Shown: positions 23,076 to 35,413, counted from the first letter of the stretch. The stretch: 64,000 nt of DNA from Mesocentrotus franciscanus (GCA_037976565.1 CP137684.1:20584259-20648258); one strand, 5' to 3'. A program made the numbers and translations. The notes: generated from the sequence alone by a model not told the origin.

Positions 23076-24763
23076 CTAGCCACTGACACCAACCGTCTGC
23101 AGTCGACCACGGAAAGCTCCAACAGATGGCGCTGCAACGATTTCTGAGGGCAGGGAATTCCAACTCCTTACTGTTCTCGGAAAGAATGAATGTCGATGCG
23201 TTTCAGTTCTTGAGTATGGCATCTGATATGAATGTGGTTGGGTGGCTCTCGTCGACTGAATGATTTGTGTGATATATTCCTGAGCCGGAAGATGAGCGAG
23301 TTTGTTGTGTATATTATACATCATAGTTAATCTGTCATTTTCTCTGCGCTCTTGTAGAGTGGTCCAATCTAGTTCTTTCAGCATACTGCTGACACTTGAT
23401 GTATTATGGTAACGATTCAGGGTGAATCTCGCAGCTCTTCTTTGCACCATTTCAACTTTGTGAATGAGGTTCTTGGTAGCTGGGTCCCAGACAGAGGAAG
23501 CATACTCTACGATCGGTCGAACCAACGTTTTGTATGCAGTGGCTTTGAGGTCAGAAGATTTAATGCGTAGATTACGTCTTAGAAAGGCAAGGACGTTATT
23601 GGCTTTGTTGACAGTATTATTGATATGTTGGGTCCACTTGAGATCGGAAGTGATGGTAACACCCAAGTACTTCGCAGAGTCAACGGTTTCAAGGGGTGTT
23701 GTTCAAATGATACACATGATGTACCTTGCTTCTTTTCCTGGAGACCGTGAGTACCTTGCATTTGTCCGTGTTCAAAACCATCATCCATTTTTCAGCCCAG
23801 TCACCAATCCTGTTGAGGTCTTGTTGAAGATTGTGTGCATGATGTTGGTTGTCGATGGTCATGTAGGAAATCGCATCATCGGCAAATAGGCGAACTTTGG
23901 ATGCTAGACCATTTGGCAAGTCATTTATGTAGAATAGAAAGAGACAAGGTCCAAGAACCGACCCTTGAGGCACTCCAGATTCCACTGCTATTGATGATGA
24001 GTTCTTGCCATCCAAAAGGACTCTTTGACTTCTTCCATGGAGAAAGCTTTGGATCCATCCAAGATTCTTTCCTCTGACACCATAGAAGTTCAACTTGTGC
24101 AAGAGCCGTTGATGCCCAACCTTGTCGAATGCTTTCGAAAAATCCATGATTATGGCATCCGTTTGACGTCCTTCGTCCAAGTTCTTGTGCAGGTCGCTTG
24201 TGAATCCTAATAACTGTTGTTCGCATGACATGTTCTTGCGAAAGCCATATTGAAGGGGGAAGATGATGCTATTTCTGTCCCCATGCTTCATGATATTGCT
24301 GGCTAGAACATGTTCCATTAGTTTGCAGCAAATGCATGTTAGTGAGATGGGACGATAGTTTACTGGAGTTGATCTATTACCTTTCTTGTAGATTGGTACA
24401 ACATTCGCCTCACGCCAGTCCTCTGGTATTACACTCGTTACATATGACAAGCGGAATATATCACAAAGAATAGGAGCCAGAGTTGTTGCCAATTGCTTTA
24501 AGACTCGTGGAGTTATACCGTCCGGTCCAGCAGCTTTGTGTATTTTCAAGCCAAAGAGCAACTTTTCTACACCCTTTGGTGTGAACACAATATCCTCCAT
24601 TTCTTGAAATGATGAGGTCGCGGGTAGTAAGTTGTCTGGGATGGGTGTTTCCTTGGTGAATGCACTTTGGAACTGTTGGTTCAGCGCTTCAGCTTTTGCT
24701 ATCGGATCAGTAACTGTAGTACCATTAGTTTTCAGTTCTGCTATTCCTGTGTTGTCAGATCTG
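23076..24763 (-). pseudogene. LINE-1 reverse transcriptase, second half of ORF2
   Basis: The main frame (23689-24763 on the - strand) contains EDWREANVVPIYKKGN, NYRPISLTCICCKLME, FRKNMSC, DFSKAFDKVGH, SGVPQGSVLGP and LFADDAISYM: RT blocks 1 to 5 with the catalytic ADD intact. A one-base frameshift near 23690 moves the post-RT region into the frame 23076-23666, which has TLVRPIVEYASSVWDP and the terminal HSFFPRTVRSWNSLPSEIV block. The upstream border at 24763 is the transposon insertion point, not a natural start. Confidence 0.9.
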
Positions 24764-25544
24764 GGGCCCGTTTCATAAAGCATTTACCGCAGCGGTAAGT
24801 CCCATTTTCAGCGGTAAATTCCAGTTTCTGCGGTAAATTTGGAAGCAGCGGTAACTTTCCGTTTCATAAAACTTTACCGCTGAAAAAAACAGCGGTAAGT
24901 GGGCATATCAGGTAACATTTACCGCAGCTCTTTGAGGTGCGGTAAATGTTACCGTTGATATGTTTTTCCATAGACCTGTGTACAAAAGTGTTCAAATAAA
25001 GCAATTTTTTAAATTTCCCATAGGCTGGTGTACAAATTTAGTATATTCTGCCATTCTTTTCACTAACTTCACATTATTCAACATCCATGCCATTCAAACC
25101 TCAATCCGACAATACAGGGAAACATTCCCTATGTCATTAAGTTCACATCAATCCATCTTGCTTCGCTCCTTGAAAACAAGCCATCTTCATGTCCAATGAA
25201 GATAGACACCTCACTTGCATTGTACATGGAAATATCCATTCACTGATCTCCACACAAAGAACCATCCTGAAATGATGACAATATTTAACAGATCAATTCA
25301 TTAGTAATCAAGTTTGTATTTTAATTCATTTGATCCCTTGCTCGAAGGGTTTTACAGAAGAGCAGAGGGGGGGGGGGTGACAGCTTGAGGTTCTTTTGGG
25401 ACAAAGTTACTAATAAACTTTAGAAGCTTAACCCTACCCTAAGGCTAATTAGTTACATAAATCAATGCTTCACTGAGTGTTTGTTACGATTTGTTCAAGC
25501 ATGACTGGTTGAGTTTTGTGCAGTAGTGCTACAATCCATTACTT

Positions 25545-25746
25545 TAATTAGTACATGTTTGTTGCAAGTAGTCCACATTCAGGAGGGTCACAAACTCCTG
25601 TACCTCCACTGTCTCATCTTGATTCCTGAAGAGCCATGTGATTAGAGATGAACTTGAGAGAGGTATCCACATTGTTTTGGAGTTGCACGCTCCTTCTGCT
25701 GACTGCTCCGCTTCAGCCACTCCTGGAGACAAGTCCACTCGCATCT
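25545..25746 (-). CDS. Exon-like segment, terminal, unknown protein (inside transposon)
   Basis: On the - strand, ATTCATGAACAG is followed by an open segment of about 67 codons ending at a TAA. The acceptor has a weak pyrimidine tract. The peptide includes SELGTKMRVDLSPGVAEAE and FRNQDETVEVQEFVTLLNV and looks like ordinary protein rather than repeat. No family is recognised. It could be the last exon of a gene carried by the transposon, or a relic. Confidence 0.35.
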
Positions 25747-26264
25747 TTGTACCCAATTCTGACAAGCTGACTGTTCATGAATAAAAGATTAGTTGAAGAA
25801 AAAAAAAAACATTTTCAAATATTGTACAAGCACTTTAAGATGTAAAGCTGACATCATCAGTGTATTTCTTCTTCTTTGTCTTCTTCTACTTCTTCTAGTA
25901 ATCTTCAAAAGGCTATTAGTTTTATATAATGTTGAAAAATTGTTTTTGAGTTTCTGATGGTATAACTCTATTAAATGAACATTTACTTCACTTGTATTTA
26001 AGAGATCTGTTGCTGAGCTAGCACCATGAGAGTCCACCGGACGGTGCATTTGCGCTCTAAAAGTTTACACTCTTATTATTATAAACATACTGTTTGCTCG
26101 ACAGGAGTACATTCCTTACTTTTCATGATTTTTTTCATTTTTTTTTTTGTTGTACACAAACATATTTGTTATGTTTCACACTTCGGGGGCGACTACCTCC
26201 AGGACAACCAGGATATAGCCATATGCGATGATAATTAGACCTTGTATTGCTAGGCCGACCACCC

Positions 26265-26291
26265 CATAAATAAATAAATAGATTTAAAAAA

Positions 26292-26331
<40 letters not shown>

Positions 26332-26345
26332 TAATAAAAAATTAA
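26265..26345. repeat. AAAT and AAT microsatellite
   Basis: AATAAATAAATA followed by (AAT)n and A-rich sequence inside the transposon at 24764-29323. Confidence 0.9.
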
Positions 26346-26593
26346 TAACTAAATAATAATAACAATTTTAATTCTAAAAAATCAACCAAAAAAATCCTAC
26401 ATAGAAGTATGAAAGAGGAGATTTAATCATTTTTTGTAGCCTTTCTTAATCACTAAACCAAATGTTGAATGTAGGTTACTGTTGTTTAGAGAATATATTG
26501 TGAAAGTGGGATGGGTTGCAGGCAGCAAGGATGGGTTAGTTCACAATTGCAACTGAAAGTTCATGCTTTTCTATTGGGCAACTTACTTCAGAC

Positions 26594-26681
26594 ACTGTCA
26601 TCTCGCCTCTGAGCTTTACACAGCAAGGTCATTGTCTTGTCTACCATATCATCATGAGCTTCTGCATTACATGTACAGGCA
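26594..26681 (-). CDS. Exon-like segment, unknown protein (inside transposon)
   Basis: Between GCAAATAG and GTAAGT on the - strand lies a segment whose open frame reads ACTCNAEAHDDMVDKTMTLL and continues CKAQRRDDSV before a TGA that falls just inside the donor. Splice-like borders and an acidic/basic coding pattern suggest a real or former exon. The stop before the donor would make it a last coding exon with a spliced 3' UTR. No family is recognised. Confidence 0.35.
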
Positions 26682-27906
26682 CCTATTTGCATAGAGACAA
26701 TGAATTCACTTTTATTGCATGTTCATGAAAGCAGTGTACAATAATAATTATAAAGTGAACAGCAGGGTTCGTTTTTGTAGAATTTTAGAACTTGAAGTAA
26801 GGGTGTAATAAAATAGCAACTTTGAACAATACCGGTATGCATATAGAAAGGGATTTAGGGTTACCGGTACCTAACTTTGGGTCTGGCAATGTTTAATACA
26901 TCTAGGGTTAACATTATGTTTAGCGATAGATCCAGGATTAAGGTTAAGAATTAATTTTGTGTTACAGCATAACCAGTAAACAATTGCCAATGTTGTAAAA
27001 TCGCTTACTTCTTTTAATTGGTAATACAGTGCTACGTGTTTCACAAACTGCAGGTCAGTGTATTTTTACTTTACTATAAAAGCTATTGTAAATTATAGAA
27101 AGAAGTGTAATCTATTTTGCCTTCCACTCTTCATCATGTTCAAGCTGCTATCACAATACAGAGGAAGATTTTCTAACTACCAATGATGAGCAAGATACAT
27201 GCAGCTTCACCAGCACCTGCAAAATCGTATTGTATGACACTTTGTTCTGAGACAATAGCTCCACGTCAATTTCCTACACTATTAAACCAAATTTTTAATA
27301 TCATCACTGGACCCAATACTAGACCAAAACTTAACCCTAAACCACCTCAATCCCAATTGCAACTCTCTGCCTAACCCTACACCTTTGACGAAATAAAGCC
27401 TGGAGCAGTCATTGCAGGGGCAAATGTCGGGTCACTCAAAATGCCATGACAGACTCACATGTTATGAATTTATCTCTGTTTCTTTCCAAGATTGGTTAAG
27501 ACAATATTGTAATACATTATCAATTACCATTGTGCTTTGCTCCTACAACAAGAGGCCATCGCTTTGAGGTAAGGGGCAGAAATTCGAGACTGGAACCTCA
27601 AGGCACCCCATGATCTCTCAACAGGAAGCCCACCTTCTTAATGCCTGGAAAAGAAATATAAACATTTCAATAAATATTAACAAAATATGTACAAAAGTAC
27701 AAATGTAATAGCATTATTAATATTGCTTGCCATTCCTTTTCATGTATTGGACCCCCACCCCTTCTACATGAGCTTCAAATGTTAATTCTAAAAGAGATAT
27801 ATTGGAAGTTAAAATACATTTTATGAACACTACAGCAACTTGTTACTAGACATGTTGATGCATATCCACCCCTTTGCACCCCCCTCCAACTTGGCCTTGA
27901 CTTCAT

Positions 27907-28041
27907 CAGGCGCAGATCCAGGATTTCTTAGAGGGGGAGCACAATTTTTTTGGCTCCCGCAAATTTGAAGGGGGTTAGTGAGCACTAATTTTTTTTTTTT
28001 GGGGGAGGGCACGTGCCCCTGTGCCCCTGGATCCGCCACTG
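27907..28041. mobile_element. 135-bp MITE with 5-bp target duplication
   Basis: Starts CAGGCGCAGATCCAGGATTT and ends CCTGGATCCGCCACTG, the same ends as the element at 17082-17792. It is flanked by TTCAT at 27902-27906 and 28042-28046. A short internally deleted member of that family, sitting inside the larger transposon. Confidence 0.8.
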
Positions 28042-28114
28042 TTCATTCATTTTAAAATTTCCTTTTACTTGACAAAATAATCAAGTTAAAAGATCAAAGG
28101 TTAATATATGTTTA

Positions 28115-28226
28115 CCTTCTCTTCTGATGGTCTGTTTTCTCCAGGACATTCTTGTTTCAAGCACATAAGGTACTCAGAGGAGGCAAGCATTTGATTTGGT
28201 ACTGGACAAGTCTCTCTGTAGATTTT
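28115..28226 (-). CDS. Exon-like segment, unknown protein (inside transposon)
   Basis: On the - strand CTCTTTTACAG precedes and GTAAAC follows an open segment reading KIYRETCPVPNQMLASSEYL then MCLKQECPGENRPSEEK. Good splice borders and three cysteines support a real exon. It needs two bases from the preceding exon. A candidate first exon at 29067-29111 (starting MNPTSVLEMFF and ending at GTAAGT) leaves phase 0, so the two do not join directly; another exon would be needed between them. Confidence 0.4.
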
Positions 28227-29326
28227 CCTGTAAAAGAGAGGGGGAATTTAATTTTTAGAATAAATACTGAGCATGACCATTTTAAATATTGATGAGCATT
28301 TGCAGAATTGACTGTGCTATTTTAATTTGGATTTTAGACCAAATAACCTCCTTCATTAGGCCAAATAACTATTTAAAAAAAACAAGTTTCTTGTCCGTTA
28401 TTTGTTTAAAAAGGAGGAGGCAGGGCATTACTATTTTTAAATTTTTGCTATTTTTGTCCAAGATGGCGTCATGCTGATACAGCTTGACAAGGTATATTTA
28501 TTCACAGATATTGTGTTATTTGAGTATATTGATGCAATGTATGACTAGACAGGAGACTGACTATTACATGTATTACTATTAATACTATTACTAACACTAA
28601 GTAACTAGTAGGCCCTACTGTCTACTGAGTATTATTTAGAGTCTCAAGTCTAGTCTAGATCTAGATTAGTCTACATTTCTATTTCTCACTAGAGTCTATT
28701 GAAATCTAGACACTGTTTGGGTTCTTGCAGTTTACTGCAGGAGTTGTTGTTTCGATAATTAGGATGAAATAGAACTGGAATTTTCGGTTCTAAATTTATT
28801 AAATCCGACAGCTCAGCTCAGTCAACTCCAGATAACAGCATCGGATGACGGTAGGACTAATGCAAAAGTGCCCGGCACCAGCCCGGGCGTTACACGCAGC
28901 TTCTGCTCTCGGTTCGGGCGCAAGAAATTTGACAAACACTCGCATACGAGCTCTCATAATCAATCTTTGTTTAACCGCTGGAAAAGTATTTAAATATAAA
29001 TAAGCACACATGTGTCGAGTTATGAATATCATTCTTCATATTAGGGAATAAATATGACATGTACTTACGGGATTTCTACGAAAAAACATTTCAAGCACCG
29101 AAGTTGGGTTCATTGTCACAGATGATTGCAGACGACGGCGAAGCAAAATGGAGCTATTGTGCACGCGCATAATCGTAATGATCGTTTTTTAAACGATCAC
29201 TTTGTTATTAGTTTTATGAAACGGATTTTCACTTCAATAACAAGCTACGATAGTCGTAATTAGATTTGTTATAGATATCACATTTGTCATAGTCGTAAGT
29301 CAAAAGCTTTATGAAACGGGCCCCTG

Positions 29327-30609
29327 TTATGTTTGATGAACCTCCAAAATCTCTTCATACTGTCACATTTCGTGTTATCTTCATCGGTAGAAAACAGGGA
29401 TTCCACGTAATTCCAATACGCCCTCCTTAGCTCTTGTTGCAGTGTTTTCTTGATTGCTCTTACTTCTACCTCCAAATGATAGGGGATGATTCCATGATTT
29501 CTTGATTGTAGGTCTCGACATTTTTTGTTGAATCTGTCTCTCCTTTTGATGATCCTTCTTATCTTGTTCGTAATCCATGGTAGGTCATCCTTCTTAGATG
29601 TCAGTTTCTGTGGTACAAATTCTGTCATTCCCTTCTGTATTCCACTCTTAAAGATAATCCATGCTTCATTCACGGAGCATGAGTCAAGCTTGTCTGCAAT
29701 TTCCTCGCCGACACCTTCCATGAAGTCAGCAAACTTCTCCCAGTCAGCTTTGCTGTAGATATTGATTTTCCTTCTCGCTTGCTTCTGCCGAGTCGGACAT
29801 CTAGCAATTGTGAGCAGCGGGCAGTCATGATCTGAAATGCCGGGTACAACTGATACATCAGTGATCAACGTTGGGTTACTAACTAGGAACAGATCAAGTA
29901 CATTTTCTCCTCTTGTTGTCTCCGTGACTACTTGTGTTAGACCATGATCATCCAGTATTGAACCAAAAGCATGATGAAGCGCAGGGTAGTGGCATGCCTT
30001 CACTTGTCGGATATTCCAATCCCATCCAGGCAGATTGAAATCACCACCTATCACTGCCGTGTGATCATGATTTAATCTACTCAAAGATCGCTGGAGTTCT
30101 GTGAGGCTTTCTTCGTCGTTTTCATGGGGCCTATAGTAAGCAGCTACGTGAAGTGTCTTAGACCCCGCCATGTTCAATTTACACCAAATAATTTCACAGT
30201 TAGTTTCAAGTTCTATCTCTCTTGTTGCAAGAAGTTCCTTCTTAGTAGATATGAACACCCCACCATGGGGGTCATTTGGTCGATCCCTCCTCTCAATGTT
30301 ATATTGATCAGTTGGGAAGACCTCATTGTTGTTGATTGATGACGATAACCAAGATTCTGTTCCAATGACGACATCCGGATCATGGATTTGCATCAGAAGA
30401 TGAAAAGATTGCTTTTTGGCCCTTATGCTTTGACAATTCACATTAAGAATTTTAATGGAATGGAAACTTATCTTCTTAGGTTTCACCACTTGTCTTCTTG
30501 GTGAGGACGTATGAATTGGTGAACCTATGTCACTCTCTGAGAAGGAGGGGTCATTTACACCCTCTTCATTCTCTTCATCTTCCACGCCTGAGTCGAGGAC
30601 ATCGAACAT
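29327..30609 (-). pseudogene. LINE-1 APE-like endonuclease domain
   Basis: The frame contains the apurinic-endonuclease-like blocks of LINE ORF2: LNVNCQSI with the metal-site asparagine, GTESW with the catalytic glutamate, AAYYRPH, IGGDFNLPGW with the DxN pair, and GISDHDCP with the terminal SDH. All catalytic residues visible to me are present. The linker to RT ends at FWRFIKHN, exactly where the transposon was inserted, and continues at 24763 downward with SDNTGIAELK. Upstream the ORF joins the PHD finger through two frameshifts. Confidence 0.9.
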
Positions 30610-30659
30610 GTTATCATTGGTTGAAAGACCCGAGGTATCATACCTGACGTCATACCGAT

Positions 30660-30847
30660 GTTATGCATTCCGCACTTGTTACAAATCCATATTACAGAGC
30701 TTTTCCCTAATCTATATATTCACGATAGTTTAGATTGATGCAATTCGGATGAAACCATAGCTGGCAATTTCCATCACACTGGATACCTCCTGTTCTACCT
30801 GACACTCCTCTTCCACATTCACCACATATATCTTTGGCTTTCCCCAT
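30660..30847 (-). pseudogene. LINE-1 N-terminal PHD-type zinc finger, frameshifted
   Basis: From an ATG at 30847 the - strand gives MGKAKDICGECGRGV, then CDGNCQLWFHPNC, and after a frameshift near 30720 WICNKCG. The spacing of cysteines and the histidine matches a PHD finger, as found at the N-terminus of some CR1/L2-type ORF2 proteins. The two-step frame change means the protein is broken. The following acidic linker (EDEENEEGVND) begins the endonuclease frame. Confidence 0.7.
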
Positions 30848-31027
30848 AGTTGCTAGAGATTTGGATCTGACATGCCCAGAAGAATAATTCTTTAGCGGAT
30901 GCAGTGATAAGAATGTGTAGATAATAATGAAGCAAATAAGGAAAGATCTTACTTGATACATCTGGAATTGACTTGCGAATCCACTAGTAGACGAACTTGG
31001 CAAAGGTGTAGTAATTCCAAAATACAT

Positions 31028-31559
31028 CTAATTAAATGCACAAAGTGGTCTTCAGTTCCTTTAACTCTGATGACGTCACAATTGAAGATTGAGCTACAGC
31101 TGACTGGTTGCGCTGCGCGTTGATAAGATTGAGGTGCATGTTAGATGCGTTTTCCCAGCGTATACGCCTGTACTATGACTTTGATGAAAACAACGCTATG
31201 ATGATTTGAAATAATAATCCTTTTCCAAAGAACAAATTTAAGATGTAAAAGCGATGATAAAACTACACAATGATGATCCAAAATAAAGATCAATGATCCC
31301 AAAAGACTCCATACACTGAGCTTTTGAAGATGATATATTTTTTATTATTAATTGCTTCTCGGAAAGCAGGTGGATGGCCCGTTTTACCGGAGCACCACCA
31401 GCACACGTCCGAACTCAACCACGGCCACACACATCCGGACAATACAAGAAGAAAATATAGTTTATGCATATACATACAATCCAAATAATGGGAATTAAAA
31501 AAAATACTATCAAACAAAGATTGCTTCTCATCTTTAAAACATATTTGGGAAAACACAGT
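31028..31559. other. No gene recognised
   Basis: Short stretch between LINE-1 and the MITE, without convincing coding potential. It may include LINE-1 5' flank. Confidence 0.4.
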
Positions 31560-31797
31560 GGCCCGAATTCACAAAGGAGTTTTAAATTTAACCCATGGTT
31601 TAAACCCTCATTTACATAATCCATGGTTTAAAATAAGCGCAAAATAAGCGCAAAATAAGCGCGACACAAGTCAGAAGTCCAATATTAGACGCGCAAGGCA
31701 AGATACGCTTCAATTTGCGCTTATTTTAAACCATGGGTTATGTAAATGAGGGTTTAAACCATGGGTTAAATTTAAACCTCCTTTGGGAATTCGGGCC
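31560..31797. mobile_element. 238-bp MITE with about 80-bp terminal inverted repeats
   Basis: The left end GGCCCGAATTCACAAAGGAG and the right end, its near-exact complement, extend inward through ACCCATGGTTTAAACCCTCA and AAAATAAGCGCAAAT-like sequence for about 80 bp. AGT flanks both sides (31557-31559 and 31798-31800). The long inverted repeats make it able to fold into one hairpin. A three-base target duplication fits PIF/Harbinger-type MITEs, but superfamily is inferred. Confidence 0.85.
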
Positions 31798-32374
31798 AGT
31801 ACGTTTGAAGTAGGAGACAGACAGACGCCGAATAGTTGACCTTAGTCTCATTGGAACGAAGACAAGGGACAACACAAACAGGTTTGGATAATAGGTGTAA
31901 AACGTGCCCATATATGCCCACCACTAATAAAATCATTTTTAACAGTAATGAGAATAACAAAATATTAAAAGATATCTTGATTGATTGATTGATTGATTTT
32001 TATTCGACAAGCTTCCAACATATACAATAATAACAGATCAGAAATAAGTCAGCTTGAACAGGATAACCCACGAAAGCTCGAGAGCTTATTTCCAGTGGGG
32101 TCCCCTACAGACATGTACAAAATTAATAAGTGAAAATAGTAATATTTACAGACAGATAAGAACCATAAAAAGAATTACTTATTAAAGATAATGATAATAA
32201 CAACATTAAACTGATGATGGAAATGATAAAGAGTACAAGAAGAAAAAGAAGAAGGAGAAGAAGAGGAGGAGGAAGAAGAGGAAAATAATGATGAATTTGT
32301 AGAATTTCTATAACGTACAAAAACATAAGTATATACAAAATGAAAAAGTATGAACCGGCAGAAGAATACAGATT

Positions 32375-33910
32375 TCAATCATATAACATGTCATTCACTT
32401 CTCTTCTCTGACTCTCAAGTATTAGGTATTCCTTTAATTTCCTCTTAAAATGAGCATAGTTTTCTATTTCCTTTACACCATTGGGAAGGGAATTCCAATG
32501 TTTTATGGCATTGTAATAAAACGAATTTCCAATACTACCTACTCTTTCTGGTAAGTTAAAGTTGAATCGGCTATTTCTTGTATTATAATCATGAACGTCA
32601 GTAACAAGATCGAAGTTGGATCGAATATAATGATTCGACCTAGTATGATAAATTTTATGCACGTGATGCAATACGAGTTGTTTTGATCTTTGGTCGACTT
32701 CAAGAAAACCAGCTTTAGAAAGTTCGCAGTAGCCAACATGAGTTCTTGGACCAGAACAGTTGATAAATCTCACCATTTTGTTCTGTATAATCTTCAACTT
32801 CTTTTGATCTGATTTGTTTATGTTACTATACCATGCAGGGTTAGCATAGTCAAATAAACATTGAATAAGAGCAAAACAGAGTGTACGTCTTGCTTTTAAA
32901 TCCATACAACTTTGATATCTGTACAAAAATTTCAGACGAGAATTTGCTTTTTTTACAACTGATTCTACTAAAGATGAAAATGAAATTGCGCTAGCTAACT
33001 CAATGCCTAAATACTTCACAGACTCTTTCCTCTTGATTACTTGATTATTGTGTGTCACTTTGAATTCAAATGACTTTTTAGAACTACTCTTAGAACAAAA
33101 CAAAATGCTTTCTGTTTTTCCCAAGTGTAAAGAAAGCTTATTATCAGTCATCCAATCGACACACGTAGACAGCTGTTCACTGAGCTTTTCCTCAATATAT
33201 TTAGGATCAGGATTTGAACAGAGTAGTACGCTGTCATCTGCGTACAATAATAGTTTTAAGTCTTTTATACAAATACACATATCATTTATATAACTTGAAA
33301 ATAGAATTGGGCCTAAAATGCTTCCCTGAGGAACACCGCATGTTATAGGCATTAGTTTGGAACGAATATCATGAATGGCTACTACTTGGTGTCGATTAGA
33401 TAAGTAGGATCTTAACCACTCTAAACTTGCCTTATTAAAACCCATTAGTTGTAACTTATTCAATAAGACGCAATGATTAACTGTATCAAAAGCTTTTTGC
33501 AGATCAAGGAGCACCATACCAACAAAGCGCCCTTGGGAAGTTTCTGTCCTCAAATAATCAGTCAAATGAATTAGACATGTTTCAGTCGAATAATCATGTC
33601 GAAAACCAGATTGAAATTCATAAATTATATCATTTTCTTTGAAGTATCTTTCAATTTGAACACAGACCGATTTTTCTAGAATCTTTGATGCTACACTTAA
33701 AACACTAATAGGTCTGTAGTTGCTAACATCAGTTTTATCTTTCTTTTTATAAAGTGGAGTCACTTTTGCTATTTTCATATCCTCTGGAAAAGTACTCGTC
33801 AAGATAGATAGGTTCATTAAGTAACTTAGAGGCTTAAATAAAACCTTCGCACCATCTTTTAGAAATTTAGCTGGAATCATGTCTAACCCAGTACTTTTTG
33901 ATACATTCAA
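32375..33910 (-). pseudogene. LINE-2 reverse transcriptase
   Basis: The 511-codon frame carries RT blocks FPEDMKIAKVTPLYKK, SNYRPISVLSVASKILE, LLDLQKAFDTVNH, CGVPQGSILGPILF and LLYADDSVLL, with the YADD active site intact, followed by the thumb (SVKYLGIEL) and the C-terminal NSFYYNAIKHWNSLPNGVK block. The ATG at 33910 is internal; the protein would begin at the PHD finger upstream. The style of the motifs resembles L2 and related CR1-superclade elements. Confidence 0.9.
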
Positions 33911-34051
33911 CTTACGTAACTCTTTGAAAACAAATTGTTCACTGATTGGTAATAACTCGAAGCTGTTTTCACGTATACCTTTTCTTTCGTAAAACTCACG
34001 AATACAATCATTGTCTGCGCTGAAAAAGTCTTTGGAAGGGGAGTTTGTCTA

Positions 34052-35240
34052 CTAATTTGGCAGCCACATTTGTGAAATGAGAATTGAATTCATCAGCGAT
34101 GGCCATCTTATCATGACATAATTCCCCATCAATTGTAATGACAGATTCTTGTTCTTTTCGCTTCTTATTTTTAATCCTAAGCTTTTAAGATTCTGCCAAA
34201 GCCTTTTCGAATCTTGTTTATTTTCTTCTATCTTGTTTTGTAAGTAATCGAGTTTAGCCTTTTTCACCTCTCTTTGGACCATATTTCTTAATACTCTGTA
34301 TCTTTTATAGAGCGTCTCATCTTTTGCTCTTTTCCTAAATTTTTGTATACTATATTTCTCTCTTGAATTAGGAAAGAATATCTTTAGTCACCCAAGTTTC
34401 TGATCTTTGTTTTATTCTAATCCGTTTCAGTGGCGCTATCATATTCAAATTTGAGATAAAAACATGTTGAAATATTGACCATGCCTCATTTACATCTGTA
34501 CAGTCAGTTATTCCTGACCAATCAACAACAGATAGTTGAAGATTGAAAGTCTCTTCTGTATATTTTTCATGGATCTGATATCATTAGTCCTGTGATGACC
34601 TATAGCCAGTCTAATATTTTTCCGTGTACAGAAAGTAAAAGAATGGTCGCTAATACCTAGATCAATGACACCACTTTGACTTATTTTGTTTTCTTTGCTA
34701 CAACCAACATGATCCAGTAGAGAAGAACATGTAGGTGTAACGCGTGTTGCCTCTTTAATGAGTTGACTAAACCCGTGAAGACTCAACAAGTCAATATATA
34801 TCTTAGCCAGTGGCGATTTGTGAAGAAGACAAATATTCATGTCTCCTAAAAAATTATTTCGTCATCCTTCTTTAATGTATCAAGAATATTGGACAATTTC
34901 TCGATAAACAAATTGTTTTTCGGTGGTCGATACAGAACGCCAACAACAATTGGTTTTGATCTTGGTATAAGCAAATTTATCCACAGGGATTCCGTATCTC
35001 CAGTACTTATAGCATCCATAATATTAAATGCAATATCATTTCTGATATAGAAACATACACCACCTCCAGAGCCAGAGGATCGATCATGGCGTATGATTTT
35101 ATATCCGTCTATTTCAATTTCTTCATCATTTATGGAATTGTTTAACCATGTTTCAGTGAAAGCAATAACAGACAACCTTTTTCTTTTAAAAAGAATTCTA
35201 AGTTCCGATATCTTGTTTAGGATAGACCTCACATTAAGGT
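34052..35240 (-). pseudogene. LINE-2 endonuclease and linker, frameshifted
   Basis: The endonuclease begins about 35232 (RSILNKISELRILF), has FTETWLN with the catalytic glutamate, SGSGGGVCFYI and GVLYRPPKN, then shifts frame near 34843 to continue with DMNICLL (in place of GDFN) and GISDHSFTF. The linker to RT lies in further frames, ending in 34052-34282. At least three frame changes occur. By family knowledge it nicks target DNA to prime reverse transcription; here it is dead. Confidence 0.85.
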
Positions 35241-35413
35241 GTAAAAATGAAGACCTTTAACTTTAAACTTTTCTTCAAATTCTTGATAAAGAGAAGTGTT
35301 TTCATCTATGAGGTTTGGCTGAATTATTCTTGCTATCGCTTGCTTTTCAGGTGTAACGCGCGTTACATTAAAATAGTTTTCTTTTAGTCTATCCTCATTT
35401 TGGCTTTCTTTCT

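Larger units (their letters stand above)
24764..29323. mobile_element. DNA transposon with GGGCCCGTTTCATAAAGC ends inserted in LINE-1
   Basis: The left end is GGGCCCGTTTCATAAAGC and the right end its exact complement GCTTTATGAAACGGGCCC. CTG flanks both ends (24761-24763 and 29324-29326), and joining the flanks over one CTG restores the LINE reading frame, so the borders and a 3-bp target duplication are secure. Subterminal GTTTCATAAAACTTTACCGC repeats the end motif. Three-base duplications are characteristic of PIF/Harbinger elements, but no transposase was recognised, so the superfamily is inferred. Exon-like - strand segments and a small TIR element (27907-28041) lie inside. Confidence 0.88.
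22896..31027 (-). mobile_element. CR1-like LINE (LINE-1 of this window), interrupted by a DNA transposon
   Basis: Reading the - strand from about 31.0 kb down: a PHD-type zinc finger, an APE-like endonuclease, then a 4.56-kb foreign insertion, then the reverse transcriptase, a short 3' UTR and a (GAA)n tail (the TTC run at 22896-22930). Removing the insertion joins endonuclease and RT in frame. There are small frameshifts near 30720, 30660 and 23690, so the element is inactive. No separate ORF1 is visible; the 5' end is probably truncated. RT blocks (YRPISLT, MDFSKAFDKV, GVPQGSVLG, FADD) are closest to the CR1 group. Confidence 0.9.

Noticed and set aside
23464..24210. Open frames on the + strand opposite the LINE-1 reverse transcriptase
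   Set aside because: Shadows of the RT coding sequence with no motifs of their own.
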